A stretch of 64,000 nucleotides of DNA. Source: Nitrospirae bacterium MYbin6 (GTDB taxonomy: Bacteria; Nitrospirota; Thermodesulfovibrionia; Thermodesulfovibrionales; Magnetobacteriaceae). The notes beneath the pieces were generated by a model, which made no database searches, was not told the origin of the DNA, and saw only the letters and a list, made by a program, of their open reading frames with translations. Positions within the stretch are counted from its first letter, which is position 1; every line of letters begins with the position of its first letter. This document shows positions 34,608 to 44,233 of the stretch, one piece after another. The translations under genes and the position numbers were made by a program. Where the stretch lies: NCBI GenBank assembly GCA_002753305.1, contig PEAC01000001.1, forward strand, positions 34,116 to 98,115, in the 5' to 3' direction.

Positions 34608-37600
34608 CTAATTTTCAATCCCGTGAAAAAGATTTTTTATGTAATTGTCGCGGCCATCATTCATGAATAAAACATGTTTATGCTGAAGGTCATCTTGTGT
34701 TTCCCCCCATTGGAGTAATTGATATGGTGTTACTGAGAGGATAAAACTGTTCAATATCACATTGGGGTCATTTAACCTCTGCTCTATGTCTTTTATTCGG
34801 ACATGGAAATTCACCTTCTCACTTCCCGGCCCTTCATGCAGCAGTCCATGAGGTTCAATAAAGGTAACGAACTGCTTCCCATTCTATAGCATCCATAGGA
34901 TAAAGTCCGGGTGGAAGTTGGCCGCCTCAAAGAATCCCGCGCCTTTGCCGCGGCTCAGGTTTCGCAGCAGGAATAACTCCGTGCCTTCTTCTTTAAGTCT
35001 TTCCATGTTTGAATCACACCATAGTTTCAGGTCTTCGACAAAGCGATACTCACTCTCTTTGAGGGTCACGGGCTGGACAGTAATCCTGTCGCTGCTCTTG
35101 ACGTGAAATAGCGGTTGGTAAAGATGAACGTCCCACTTACAGGCGGCCAATTGTCCTGGCGCGTTAAGCTTACGGAAATATTCGCCATTTTTCTTCAGTT
35201 CATTTATTATTTCCTTAATATGCTGAATAACCTGAGCCTCATCTATGTCAGCAACTATCTGATACTCTTTATCTCTGGGGATATTGCCGTCATCCGATGT
35301 AAGCTCACGAAGCTCAAGCCTTGGCTCTATATACTTACGGTTACAGTAATTGTAATAACGTTCACAGTAGCGCTTCAATAACTCAGACACTGCCTGTTGC
35401 AGCAGCATTATGCCGTCAAAGCTGTCAGGTGCCAGCCTTGCTGTCGGCATATAGAGGATGTACCATGTTGGGTTTGACAGTAATTGCCGTATCCCACTTT
35501 TGGAGATGTTCAGATTATACCAGCTCCGCTCTCTCTTAAACCGTTCCAGCTCGAAATAAAGCTCATCGTAATTGAGAAGGGCTAAGTGCTCCTCCTGAAG
35601 TTCAACATTGTCCTTTTTTGCATCTGAAGCCGTACCTTTTGACCTCATCGCCTGAATCCTGGGATACCAATCTGCCACAACCTGATTTTTGATTATGTAA
35701 TCGGGAATATCCCCAAGCGTTGGAACCGGGGCGTCTTTTTTGAAATCGTATTCGCTCCCATCGGATGCCTTTGTCCTGGGTCTCAGAATCTTAAGTTTCT
35801 TGCCGAAATCATAAGTTACGTTTAAGCGAATTGTAATTGCCTCCCTGTGTTCGTTGCCCGGCAATCCCTCGTCTTTCAGGAATTTTCTGAAATTAGCCAT
35901 ATAGTGCGACTCGATACCAAATACATTTAATGCATCAAGTTCTTCTATATATAAAGGCTTCGATGCCGAATAAGTATGTCCGCTTCGTTTCAGACTCCAT
36001 CCGTGGCCCTTCAGCCTTACACCGCGGCCAAACAACTGGATAATCTGAGCGCCTTCGCTCTTGCCCACATGCATAAGGCCCATGGTGCTGACACGCCAGC
36101 AGTCCCAGCCCTCGATGAATTTTTTGGAACCTATCAGCAGATTCACTGTGGATATGGAATCCTTCACAGATGAAAAAATGGCTTCCGTGAAGCTGCTCTC
36201 TGTTACAGTCAGGCTCATTCCGTCCTGAGCGGCTATCTCTTCAATATGGTCGCTAAGTCCTTTAGCGTTGCCAACGGTAATAAGGCCAAAAGGGTCTTCC
36301 GCCGTCCCGGCCCTGAGCGCTATCTCACCTGAGTCCCCTTTAATCCGGATAAGCTCAAGGTGTCCACCGGCAGGATTGTTAAACAGGCGCTTCATTATGT
36401 CACGGTATAAATCATTGATGGTTTCGCCATTGCTTAAAATCCTTGCCAGATACTTAAATTCGCCGGCAAAGATATCATTGCCGTCGCTATCCAGCATACC
36501 GGTATCATTACCGAAGCTGGTGAGTATTAGCCGCATATGCTCTTTATAGGCTTTTTCGTCTGATAGAAATCCGGCGATAAACTGAACAACCTGTGCCACG
36601 TCCGTTGCAACGGCCTTCTCATCGTCCTTCCCCTTGGCATTGCTTACAGTGTTGCCAACAAATACCCAGAGGGGTTTTTCTATGTTAAAATCCCTCATCC
36701 CGGGTAGATTATCCTGATAGATTCGCAGCTGCTGATAATACTTCAACAGGCAAGCAGTCAAATAAATCTGCATCAGAGTTTTTGTTACGGCCTTTTCGTT
36801 TTCAAGCGTCAAACGATTCCTGTCTTTGGCCTTGTCTATGGAGGCATTAGAAGGGTCTGGCAGGTTAAGAATCTGATAGTCCTTTCCGAAGCCGTCCTCA
36901 TAAAACCAGCGGTAGGAGTAATCAAAAATAATATTCTTTGCGTAACTGTCCTCTATTTCCACTCTGCCGGATGCCGCAACGGCCTGTTCAAATGTGGCCG
37001 AGTACTCAATGGTAAAGCCCCTGGCACATAGCGATGCCCTCCGGCTAAACCATGCGCCTTCATCCTTACCGCTCATTCCACGGTGGCCTTCATCGACCAA
37101 CAGGAGGTTTTGGTCTCCAAGGCTTCTTGTGGCTATGGTGTTGGGGCCTTCCTCGTCGGCAAGTTTGGTTATCTCTATTACGTCCACATGCCGAAGTCCC
37201 CCGGCCGTCAATAGGTTACCACGGGCATTAAGGAAATGCGCGGCTGAGATATTGCTTTCTCCGAGTTCGCCTATGTGCTGGTCGCTCAAGCGGTTGTTTG
37301 GAGTAATCAATATGGTTCTTGAGATGTCCTTGTCCTTACCGGCAGACTTGGCGTAGTGTCGGTACTGGAGGATATTGACATGCATAAGGAGCGTCTTTCC
37401 ACTGCCGGTAGCATTTTGCAGGCAGAGCTTGTTCAGGTCATCCTCTGTGTAGGGCGGCATGTCTGCGTATTTTATCCATTTGCGGTTGAACCGGGTTACA
37501 AAATCGTTCAGCTCATAAAGCAGGGCTTCTCTGCCGTTAAAGTACCGGTCAAGGTAGATTTCGGTAAACAGCAAGGCCAGCCACTGGAAATATTTCCATG

Positions 37601-37934
37601 TTACGGGCCTGCTGCGTTTTTCATTGATGGCCTGAGTGTGGCGAACGATGTTCTGTTCATAGAAAAGCAGGTGTTCCTTGCCTAAGATGGCCTTGTCATT
37701 CCAGAACAGGTTACTGTTTGTCAGAGAGTAATAAAACTCATGGATATTATCGTGATTTAGTCCTTCTCTGCTTTTTTTCAGCGCTTCTGATAGATCGTGA
37801 AAAGGCTTCAGTGTTCTTTGCCCAATATATCGGTCTGAAAGGGTATCGACGCCAAAAAGACTTATAAGCCACTGGTTCAGGAGCAGCTTGTTGCGGAAAC
37901 TGTGCTGGTTGGGCTTGTTCTTTTTATTAGCCAT
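34608..37934 (-). pseudogene. res: type III restriction-like helicase/nuclease (Res) with in-frame TAG
   Basis: The open part (34887-37934, 1016 residues) is a superfamily 2 DEAD/DEAH helicase: Walker A NATGSGKTLL (Lys180), LLLVDEGHRG as motif II, SATF as motif III, and QLFGRGVRLKG as motif VI. It ends at NFHPDFILWML, then TAG (34886-34884). The same frame then continues with NGKQFVTFIEPHGLLHEGPG and a further 75 or so residues to the stop at 34608. The PD...FIEPHG pattern spanning the stop is the PD-(D/E)xK nuclease core, so truncation removes half of the nuclease site. No frameshift exists in 3.3 kb, which points to a recent point mutation or sequencing error. Family role: ATP-dependent cleavage together with the adjacent Mod methylase. 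Confidence 0.9.
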
Positions 37935-38054
37935 CTAAGCGGTTTCGCTTTCCATCCGGACGCCGAGCTTAACCTGTCCGTCTTTGGTCTGATACACCAA
38001 CATCTCGCCTTTTGGGGGATCTTCCCGTATATCTTCGTTATTTTCCTTGCTCAA
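37935..38054 (-). CDS. 39-codon RhuM-like N-terminal remnant between mod and res
   Basis: A small ORF starting at a TTG (38054) immediately next to the mod stop, with a strong GGAGGG ribosome-binding site, and ending 1 base before the res ATG. The product begins SKENNEDIREDPPKGEML and continues VYQTKDGQVKLGVRMESETA. The second half resembles the N-terminus of RhuM-family proteins (VYQTxDGxxxxxVRxExET), which normally continue for about 300 residues and are common passengers of R-M loci. It may be a truncated relic, or a retained leader peptide coupling mod and res translation. Confidence 0.55.
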   Translation of the reverse strand: MSKENNEDIREDPPKGEMLVYQTKDGQVKLGVRMESETA

Positions 38055-41000
38055 TTATCCCTCCACATCCCACAGATGCCTCATGAAGTCCTCTTCGATT
38101 AGGTGGACTGTCCATCTGCCGCATTCCGGCATCAGGTTTGCAAGATTGTTGGAGCCGTTTACATAAATGGTATCAAACTTGAAATCCGGGGTGTTGTTAC
38201 GGTTATTCTCAAACCACGCATCAAGCACGGCGTTGTCCTGAACGATGTCACCTGTTAGTTTGCGCCATATGATAAGCACCTTCTCTCTCTGTCCGTTGTT
38301 GGGGTTATTGCGATCTGTGGGAACCCATCCTTCGACCTTTCTGAACCACCAGGGGCCGTTTTTGCCGGGTTTTATATCCCCGTCAATCAGCAGGCGGGTG
38401 TTCTGGTCTTCGGGCAGTTCAGGGTCGCGCTCTTGCTTAAAGCTGGCCGTAAAACTCTGGGGCGCCGCTATGTGGTTGACGCGCAATCCGATGAGGTAGT
38501 TAAACGTTTCCATCAGGTCAACGGCCTTAATGTCATACTCGTTACTGCCGGGCTTCTTGATTCTGAGTGTATAGGCGGTAGGGTCGGCAAATGCGTCAAT
38601 GTTCAGAAGTGACTGGCTGCCCCGGCTTTCAACGTCGAGCATGTAGTTGAGCCTGTAGTCTTCCCTGAGTTCGGGATTGCCGGATATTGCCTTATCCCGC
38701 GCCGGGTCCTGGTCGAAACTCAGATTGTTCAGCGCGTCTTCGTAGGATTCGAGACGGAGATACTTGAAGCAATGCGATATGCCGGTGTTGCGGTTTTTCG
38801 GCTTGCCGTCTTTCCAGTCGGTAGAATATGTGACTTTTTGGATACGGGGCCTTATCACTTCATTGAAATAGTTACCCATCTCAATAAGGATATATTTTCG
38901 CTTGCCATTGTCCTCACGATTTAGATTTATGACTGCATGCCCTGTTGTGCCGGATCCGGCGAAATAGTCTAATATTGTACTGTTACTGTCCTCCGTAGTT
39001 ACTAAATGAATACATCTTTTTACAAGGTGAATTGATTTAGGAAAATCAAACTGTTTATTTCCAAGTAGGTTAATTAGAAGTGTATTACCGTAATTTCCAG
39101 CATCATATTCTCCACCAGTCCATACAGTTTTAGGAACTGTTTGTTCATGCGTAACAAAAAGGTCAAGTGTTTCATCCACCTGTAGAACAATAATGCGCTG
39201 TAGATTAGCTTCTATTGAATCAAGTCCAAAGTTCCATCGCCTTTCTATTCCATCCTGGTCTATTGGCCATATTTCTATTTCACCAGTGGAAGTTGCAACA
39301 TTTTTGCCAGAGGGACTAAAATCATCAGCAGGAACAGAGCCTATTCGTGTAATCTTATTATCTTTCACATAAATCGGGTAAAATGACAATCTCCTGTCAG
39401 TTCTTAAGGAGTAAGCTCCCCATCGCCTCATTTTCCGTGGTGTTTCATTTTCCTCTAATGTCCGGGTTATACAGTTTTTTTCTTTCTCAGGCGTTAAAAA
39501 TAATGAATACTCATGTACCCTATTGAAAACACTGGTTATAGAGCCTTTGGGATTATGAACAACAGTAATGCGGGATAGTCTATATCCAGGCGCAATTCCT
39601 TCTACTATTTTTGATAAATTAACCATCTCGGTATCATCAATTGCAATGGTTTTTACTCCATCATTAGTCATTAATTGCATTGATACTGAAATTCTGTCAT
39701 ATAAAAGGGATACCCAAGAAGAGTGTCTGTACTCGTTCTTGTAAATTATCGGCGTAGAGTCAGTATTATATGGTGGGTCGATGTAGACATATCGAATGGA
39801 TTTGTTATGTTTCATGCGCAAGAAATTCAACGCCTGAAAATTCTCCGAATGTATCATCACCCCATCACAAAACTCATCAAAGTTCCCGATGGAGGCAATC
39901 AATCTTGCCGTAAACCCGTCATCGAAGAATTTCGTATCAAGTACGAGAAATGGATTAGCCATCAGGAACTCCACGGTCAGCGGCTCTGAATAGGGCGGTG
40001 TGTGCATGTCGCCTTTTATCTCGTCTATCGCAAATAGCCTTACCCACTCCTGCCGCTGCGCCTCGTTGGCCGCAATCTCCGCGTATAACCCGGACGGCAC
40101 ATGGTCAAGCGTAATACAGTAATTTGTCTCGACCACGAACTTCTTCTTGAGCCATAGCTTTTTCTGAAAATTTTCAAGTTGGGCAAGAAAGTCTATGAGC
40201 TTACGCGCTATGCCCCGAAGTACCTTTATCTTCGAGAGATACGTCTCCACTGCCGGGGCATCCGCGTTTTCTATGTCGTCAAGCCGCATGACCTCGTTCT
40301 TAATGTAGAAGTCCAGCTCGCGCCTTAAGAATCCATTAAGGTCTTTGTGGATGAAGTAATCATAGGTATTTCTTGCGGTATACTGGTTTATGTACTTGGC
40401 CAGAAGGGGCCTGTTCTTGTCCTTGTCCGTGGGGGATTTGGTCTTGAGCACGGTTATATATCCATCCATGCCCGACATGCCGTCAAGGGTCTTGAGAACT
40501 GTTTCCACGGCCTCGGCGTTTCTATATTCGCGCCATGATTGTTCCTGTTTGCGGTCTGGCCGGAACTCGAAGTTAATCACAAGTTCACCGGCATCGTTTA
40601 ACTCCACGGGCTTATCTTTGTGTATAATAAAGAACCGCTTGTCTGTCTCCTTGATGTTGCCGTGCTCTCACTCTGTGGCCGCTACTATGTGGAAATGCAC
40701 ACGTAGGGGGGTTGTATCGGCGTCGAAATTCAGGTGGCCTTCCTTTACCTGCAGCTCCCTTGCCTGACGCAGGTCTACCGTGAAATTATTGAAGTGCTCG
40801 GTGGTCTTTATGTAGTACTGGTCTGCGTTGGCCCAATGGAGTTTTACCTCTTCCCCGTTGTATGGGATGGCAAAGGGGGCGGCCTTGCCCGGTGTCTCAC
40901 GTGTATAGTACCGGCGGGATATGAAGTCCCCATCATGGTAGTAACGCTCGAAAAAGCGATAGAGGTGGTCATAGATCTCGCCTTCGGCATTGGCCGTGTC

Positions 41001-41177
41001 CCTGCCAAATGCACCCTCAACGGTCTTAAGGAGGTCATTATCAAGGAAATCCGAGACCTGCTTGGCCTTGGCGTGCATGATGCGATAGAATCCGAAATCC
41101 AAATCCGGCTGGTTGAGCTGGAACAGCTCACGGAGTTTTTCTATAAGACGATCTCTTAGCTGAACTACAGTTGGCAT
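38055..41177 (-). pseudogene. mod: type III-like adenine-specific DNA methylase (Mod) with in-frame TGA
   Basis: Two open pieces lie in one frame. Residues before the stop (41177-40671) encode a helical N-terminal domain ending VHFHIVAATE. After TGA (40670-40668) the frame resumes with EHGNIKETDKRFFIIHKD and runs on to 38055. The downstream part has DPPY (about 467 in the joined numbering) before FAGSGTTGHA (about 739), the motif order of beta-class N6-adenine methylases. ATG 41177 is preceded by GGAGGAAG. Translation could restart at a GTG near 40607, but that would lose the N-terminal domain. Otherwise the gene is undamaged. Function by family: methylating the recognition site of the Res partner. 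Confidence 0.9.
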
Positions 41178-41288
41178 TGCTTTATCTTCCTCCACACGGC
41201 TAAGGCATTCATCGGCTGCTCAGCCTATAAGCGGCACGTCCATTGCCGTTTGCTCAAAAACCGATGTTATATTAGCACTTTTTAACCG

Positions 41289-41322
41289 GTATAGAGAATT
41301 GCTATTTCCAGTATAGAGAATT
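41289..41322 (+). promoter_or_regulatory. two 12-bp direct repeats upstream of a promoter
   Basis: GTATAGAGAATT occurs at 41289-41300 and again at 41311-41322, 22 bases apart start to start (about two helical turns) and ending 37 bases before the TTGACA box at 41360. The spacing suits a pair of activator or repressor sites. The regulator is unknown. Confidence 0.4.
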
Positions 41323-41359
41323 ATTATTGAATGAGTGGCGCTAGGGTGGCCATGGTGTA

Positions 41360-41389
41360 TTGACAAACAATACGGTGAGTCTGTATCAT
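41360..41389 (+). promoter_or_regulatory. sigma-70-like promoter for the internal-repeat protein gene
   Basis: TTGACA (41360-41365), an 18-base spacer and TATCAT (41384-41389), about 65 bases upstream of the ATG at 41456. The rest of the 278-base gap upstream holds no gene. Confidence 0.6.
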
Positions 41390-41455
41390 ACAGAAGTTTC
41401 ACATATGCGTTGATCTCACATTATGGAGATAAATATATCGTCTTTGGAGGCTAAG

Positions 41456-41917
41456 ATGTCTAAGAAAATGATAGGGCAATTTGATGACATTATTGAATTC
41501 GCTGCAAAATTCGTTGAACAGCACAAAGGAGTCTGGGACCACACGGCATGGACGGAGTTCTTGTCGGAGATTAATAAAAAGGGTATTGACGTGACCGGGG
41601 ACATGAAGGCATACATGGGTTCCCTCCTTGAGGCAATGAAGAAGTACTATGGCATGGCATCGGCCACAGAAGGGATAACCGCCGCAATGACGGGATTAGC
41701 CGAAAACACCGTGAGTTTCATCAAAAAAACAAAGGGCCAATGGGACCACTCAGTCTGGGAAGCATACCTGAAAGATATGCAGAAAAAAGGCATGGACCTT
41801 AACAATGAGACCACAAAATACCTCGGCAGCATCCTTGAGGTTTCCAAAGAGCTATACTTTATGCCCATGTTTTCCTCAACGTCCAAAGGGCTTACAAAGA
41901 AATCACAGGACGAATAA
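41456..41917 (+). CDS. unknown small helical protein built of two repeats
   Basis: A 153-residue soluble, highly helical protein that I do not recognise. It consists of two related units of about 50 residues. Unit 1 contains HKGVWDHTAWTEFLSEINKK and ends GSLLEAMKKYY; unit 2 contains TKGQWDHSVWEAYLKDMQKK and ends GSILEVSKELY. The shared core is KGxWDHxxWxxxLxxxxKKGxDxxxxxxxYxGSxLE. The start at 41456 has GGAGG at ideal spacing; an upstream ATG at 41423 lacks one. It has its own promoter and sits alone between the R-M locus and a TRL-like lipoprotein. It may bind a ligand or itself through the paired Trp-Asp-His motifs. Confidence 0.8.
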   Translation: MSKKMIGQFDDIIEFAAKFVEQHKGVWDHTAWTEFLSEINKKGIDVTGDMKAYMGSLLEAMKKYYGMASATEGITAAMTGLAENTVSFIKKTKGQWDHSVWEAYLKDMQKKGMDLNNETTKYLGSILEVSKELYFMPMFSSTSKGLTKKSQDE

Positions 41918-42038
41918 GATATTTTTAATGTAGTGTGGGCAGCTCTGAGAATAACCGCTATACGTGGCGGCATTGCCGGTAGGTAAGCGTGATTATCTGG
42001 CTGGCGGCTGGTGCTATTGCTAAGGAGGAGTTTGCGTA

Positions 42039-42383
42039 ATGATAAAAAGAAAAAAGGCCGCAACCTTAAGAAAGGCCATAGCCTTGATGTTACTGTTGAT
42101 TTTAGGATGTATGGTGACCGGCTGTGGCTTTGCTTCTGATGGGCCGTTTGGCTGGGGGATGACCCACCACACAACACCTGTAGCAATAGGGCACGCCTCT
42201 ACCGGGTATAAAGAGGGCAAGGCATGTATTTATTCCTTTATGGGCGCCATCAGCCTGGGTGATGCCGGAATCGAAGCTGCCATGCGTGATGGAGGCATTA
42301 AAGATGTCTTTACCATTGACAGTTATACCCAGAGCTTTTTTGGCACATACACCAGGCAGTGTACCATTATTATTGGCAGTTAG
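42039..42383 (+). CDS. TRL-like family lipoprotein
   Basis: A 114-residue exported protein. A basic N-terminus and hydrophobic signal end in the lipobox-like MVTGC, so it is probably a lipoprotein. The mature domain matches the TRL-like family pattern: an early Gly/Pro-rich start, KEGKACIYSFMGAISLGDAGIEAAMRDGGI, then a conserved strand containing TYTRQCTIIIG. The family has no established function. The ATG follows AAGGAGG at good spacing. Confidence 0.82.
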   Translation: MIKRKKAATLRKAIALMLLLILGCMVTGCGFASDGPFGWGMTHHTTPVAIGHASTGYKEGKACIYSFMGAISLGDAGIEAAMRDGGIKDVFTIDSYTQSFFGTYTRQCTIIIGS

Positions 42384-42400
42384 CCGTTTTTTCTATTGAA

Positions 42401-42442
42401 CACTGCTTTGTTCCTCAAGGGCACTGCTTTGCTCCTCAAGGG
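42401..42442 (+). repeat. 21-bp tandem duplication
   Basis: Two adjacent 21-base units, CACTGCTTTG followed by T/CTCCTCAAGGG (42401-42421 and 42422-42442), differ at one base. They lie in the gap between the TRL-like lipoprotein gene and the next lipoprotein gene. No function is apparent. Confidence 0.85.
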
Positions 42443-42513
42443 CAATATAAGGTTATATGCCAATACCGTATCTCTGGATATAGGCAACAGCGTACAAAAG
42501 GAGGCAATTTGTT

Positions 42514-42930
42514 ATGAGAAAAGCGATTATTTTAATACTGGCATTATTTACTATAACCTCCTGCGGAAAGAAAGAGGTAAAGGTTCAGCCCGGAGAGTCC
42601 GTTAAGGCCAAGTCCGCCATTGAGAAACTTGAGAAACTCAGGGAATATTACGTCAGAAAAGACGCCGACGCCCTGAGGTCTGTGATAACACCCGAAGGGT
42701 TTAAGGCAATAGCCTCTTCGATGAAAAACTTCGATTCCGTGGAGTTGAATTTCTCTCCCCGATGGGTTGACATCAAAGACGATACCATTATTGTCCTGGC
42801 GGCATGGGATGGCACCTGGAAACTCTCAGGGCAGAGCATAACTGAAAAAGGCTCTGCAATGTTTCTCTTTACCGGTACGCCCTTAAAGCTTGACGCGATA
42901 CTGCGCGACAGTCCCTTTGTTTATCCTTAA
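42514..42930 (+). CDS. small lipoprotein with NTF2/SnoaL-like appearance
   Basis: A 138-residue lipoprotein: signal peptide MRKAIILILALFTITS followed by Cys17 (ITSC lipobox). The mature part begins with a charged helix (IEKLEKLREYYVRKDADALRSVIT) and then alternates strands up to MFLFTG, which resembles a cone-shaped NTF2-like fold; that is a guess from the pattern. AGGAGG precedes the ATG at ideal spacing. No known family is recognised with certainty. The downstream DUF202 gene follows after 14 bases, so they may be cotranscribed. Confidence 0.75.
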   Translation: MRKAIILILALFTITSCGKKEVKVQPGESVKAKSAIEKLEKLREYYVRKDADALRSVITPEGFKAIASSMKNFDSVELNFSPRWVDIKDDTIIVLAAWDGTWKLSGQSITEKGSAMFLFTGTPLKLDAILRDSPFVYP

Positions 42931-42944
42931 AATAACGGTGTCCA

Positions 42945-43343
42945 ATGTTTAATATTTCAAGAGAGCGGCTTCATTCCGGCAAGGAGTATTCGGCCCTGGA
43001 CAGGAATTTTCTCTCGTGGGCACGGACTAGTGTGTCGCTTTTGGTATTTGGCCTTGGTGTCGAGAAGTTTGGCATCTTCGTGGAGAGCTTATCGGGATCC
43101 TTCGTTGGCAACTATGCCCGTCTTGCGAACAACCCCAATCCTGGCAGCTATTCGGAACGCGAAGGAATTATTATAATGATTATGGGCGCTCTGGTAGGGC
43201 TTTTCGGTTTTGTACAATATTTAATGAGATTGAAACACATGGATGATAAAATCTACATCTCTACTCATATATCGGCTCTGATGATAACGGTTGCGGTTAT
43301 TTTAACGGCACTTTTATTTCTATCGAATCTTTTCAGGCTTTAA
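42945..43343 (+). CDS. DUF202 membrane protein (first of a tandem pair)
   Basis: A 132-residue DUF202 (YidH-like) inner-membrane protein. It has the family opening: a charged N-terminus and ALDRNFLSWARTSVSLLVFGLGVEKFG, with the conserved RxxLxWxRT pattern. Three membrane helices lie at about 25-45, 70-92 and 105-128. The function of the family is unknown. Its stop overlaps the ATG of the next gene by one base, and the two products are homologous, so they may form a heteromeric complex. Confidence 0.85.
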   Translation: MFNISRERLHSGKEYSALDRNFLSWARTSVSLLVFGLGVEKFGIFVESLSGSFVGNYARLANNPNPGSYSEREGIIIMIMGALVGLFGFVQYLMRLKHMDDKIYISTHISALMITVAVILTALLFLSNLFRL

Positions 43344-43750
43344 TGATTCAAAAAGACAAGACTAACGAATATACGCGCGCTCAGCCGCACATGGCAAACG
43401 AGAGGACATTCCTTGCGTGGATTCGCACGAGCATAGCAATAATGGGCTTTGGCTTTGTCGTGGAGAAATTCGGGCTGTTTATGATGAAATTCACAGAGCT
43501 GCTTACTCAGCTCGGTGGAAAACGCGAAAAGGTCGAAGGCGTTCAACACTACTCCTCCAGTACCGGTATATTTCTTATTGCCATTGGGGCGGTGATTACC
43601 TTGGTTGCGTTTGTTAAGTACGTTAATACTGAGAGACAGATTAAAAACGAGATATATCTGCGCTCCATATTTGTAGATTTCATGTTGACGATTGTCATAA
43701 TAGTAATTGCGATATTATTTACAATCCATTTATTCGAGTCCAAAGTATGA
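43343..43750 (+). CDS. DUF202 membrane protein (second of a tandem pair)
   Basis: A 135-residue paralogue of the preceding gene with the stronger family motif HMANERTFLAWIRTSIAIMGFGFVVEKFG, followed by two more membrane helices. The one-base overlap with its neighbour suggests coupled translation and a stoichiometric pair. Its stop lies 12 bases before rfaE2. Confidence 0.87.
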   Translation: MIQKDKTNEYTRAQPHMANERTFLAWIRTSIAIMGFGFVVEKFGLFMMKFTELLTQLGGKREKVEGVQHYSSSTGIFLIAIGAVITLVAFVKYVNTERQIKNEIYLRSIFVDFMLTIVIIVIAILFTIHLFESKV

Positions 43751-43762
43751 CATTGCCAACCT

Positions 43763-44233
43763 ATGCCGGATAAGATTCGCACCATAGAGGAATTGGCCGA
43801 AATTGTGGCAGAGATTCGCGCGGCTGGGAGAAAGATTGTCTTTACCAACGGGTGTTTTGACATACTCCATGCCGGGCATGTCCAGTACCTGCAAGAGGCC
43901 AGAGGCCTGGGCGACATACTTATAGTTGCCGTGAACTCGGACGACTCAGTCAGGAGGTTAAAACCCCTCAGGCCGATTGTCCCGCAGGCACAGAGGGCAG
44001 CAGTCCTCTCGGCCCTTGCCGCGGTGGATTTCGTCGTAATATTCGCCGAGGACACACCCTTTAAGACAATATCGGCGTTGAGGCCGCATGTCCTTGTAAA
44101 GGGCGGCGACTGGCAGAAAAAAGATATCGTAGGCTCAGATATCGTCCCGGAGGTCCATAGCCTGCCATTTGTTGATGGAATATCCACGACAGGGATTATT
44201 AACAAGATACTGGATACGTATAGCCGTACATAA
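43763..44233 (+). CDS. rfaE2: D-glycero-beta-D-manno-heptose 1-phosphate nucleotidyltransferase
   Basis: A 156-residue cytidylyltransferase-fold enzyme with the nucleotide-binding FTNGCFDILHAGHVQYL motif (HxGH) and the C-terminal WQKKDIVGSDIV. This matches the stand-alone C-terminal half of HldE, often called RfaE2. It makes ADP-heptose for lipopolysaccharide core synthesis in the cytoplasm, supporting a diderm host. Its 3' end overlaps the long mfd frame, although mfd probably starts just after the stop. Confidence 0.93.
   Translation: MPDKIRTIEELAEIVAEIRAAGRKIVFTNGCFDILHAGHVQYLQEARGLGDILIVAVNSDDSVRRLKPLRPIVPQAQRAAVLSALAAVDFVVIFAEDTPFKTISALRPHVLVKGGDWQKKDIVGSDIVPEVHSLPFVDGISTTGIINKILDTYSRT

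Noticed and set aside
34884..34886. Pyrrolysine or amber reassignment at the TAG of res
   Set aside because: No pyl genes are in the window, and TAG serves as a normal stop elsewhere (for example gspH). A point mutation is simpler.
40668..40670. Selenocysteine at the TGA of mod
   Set aside because: The position lies between domains with no redox motif, I see no obvious selenocysteine-insertion hairpin just downstream, and neighbouring genes carry TAG and TAA in the same manner.
42396..42605. 69-codon ORF spanning the 21-bp tandem repeat
   Set aside because: It is created by the repeat, lacks a ribosome-binding site and overlaps a well-supported lipoprotein gene in another frame.
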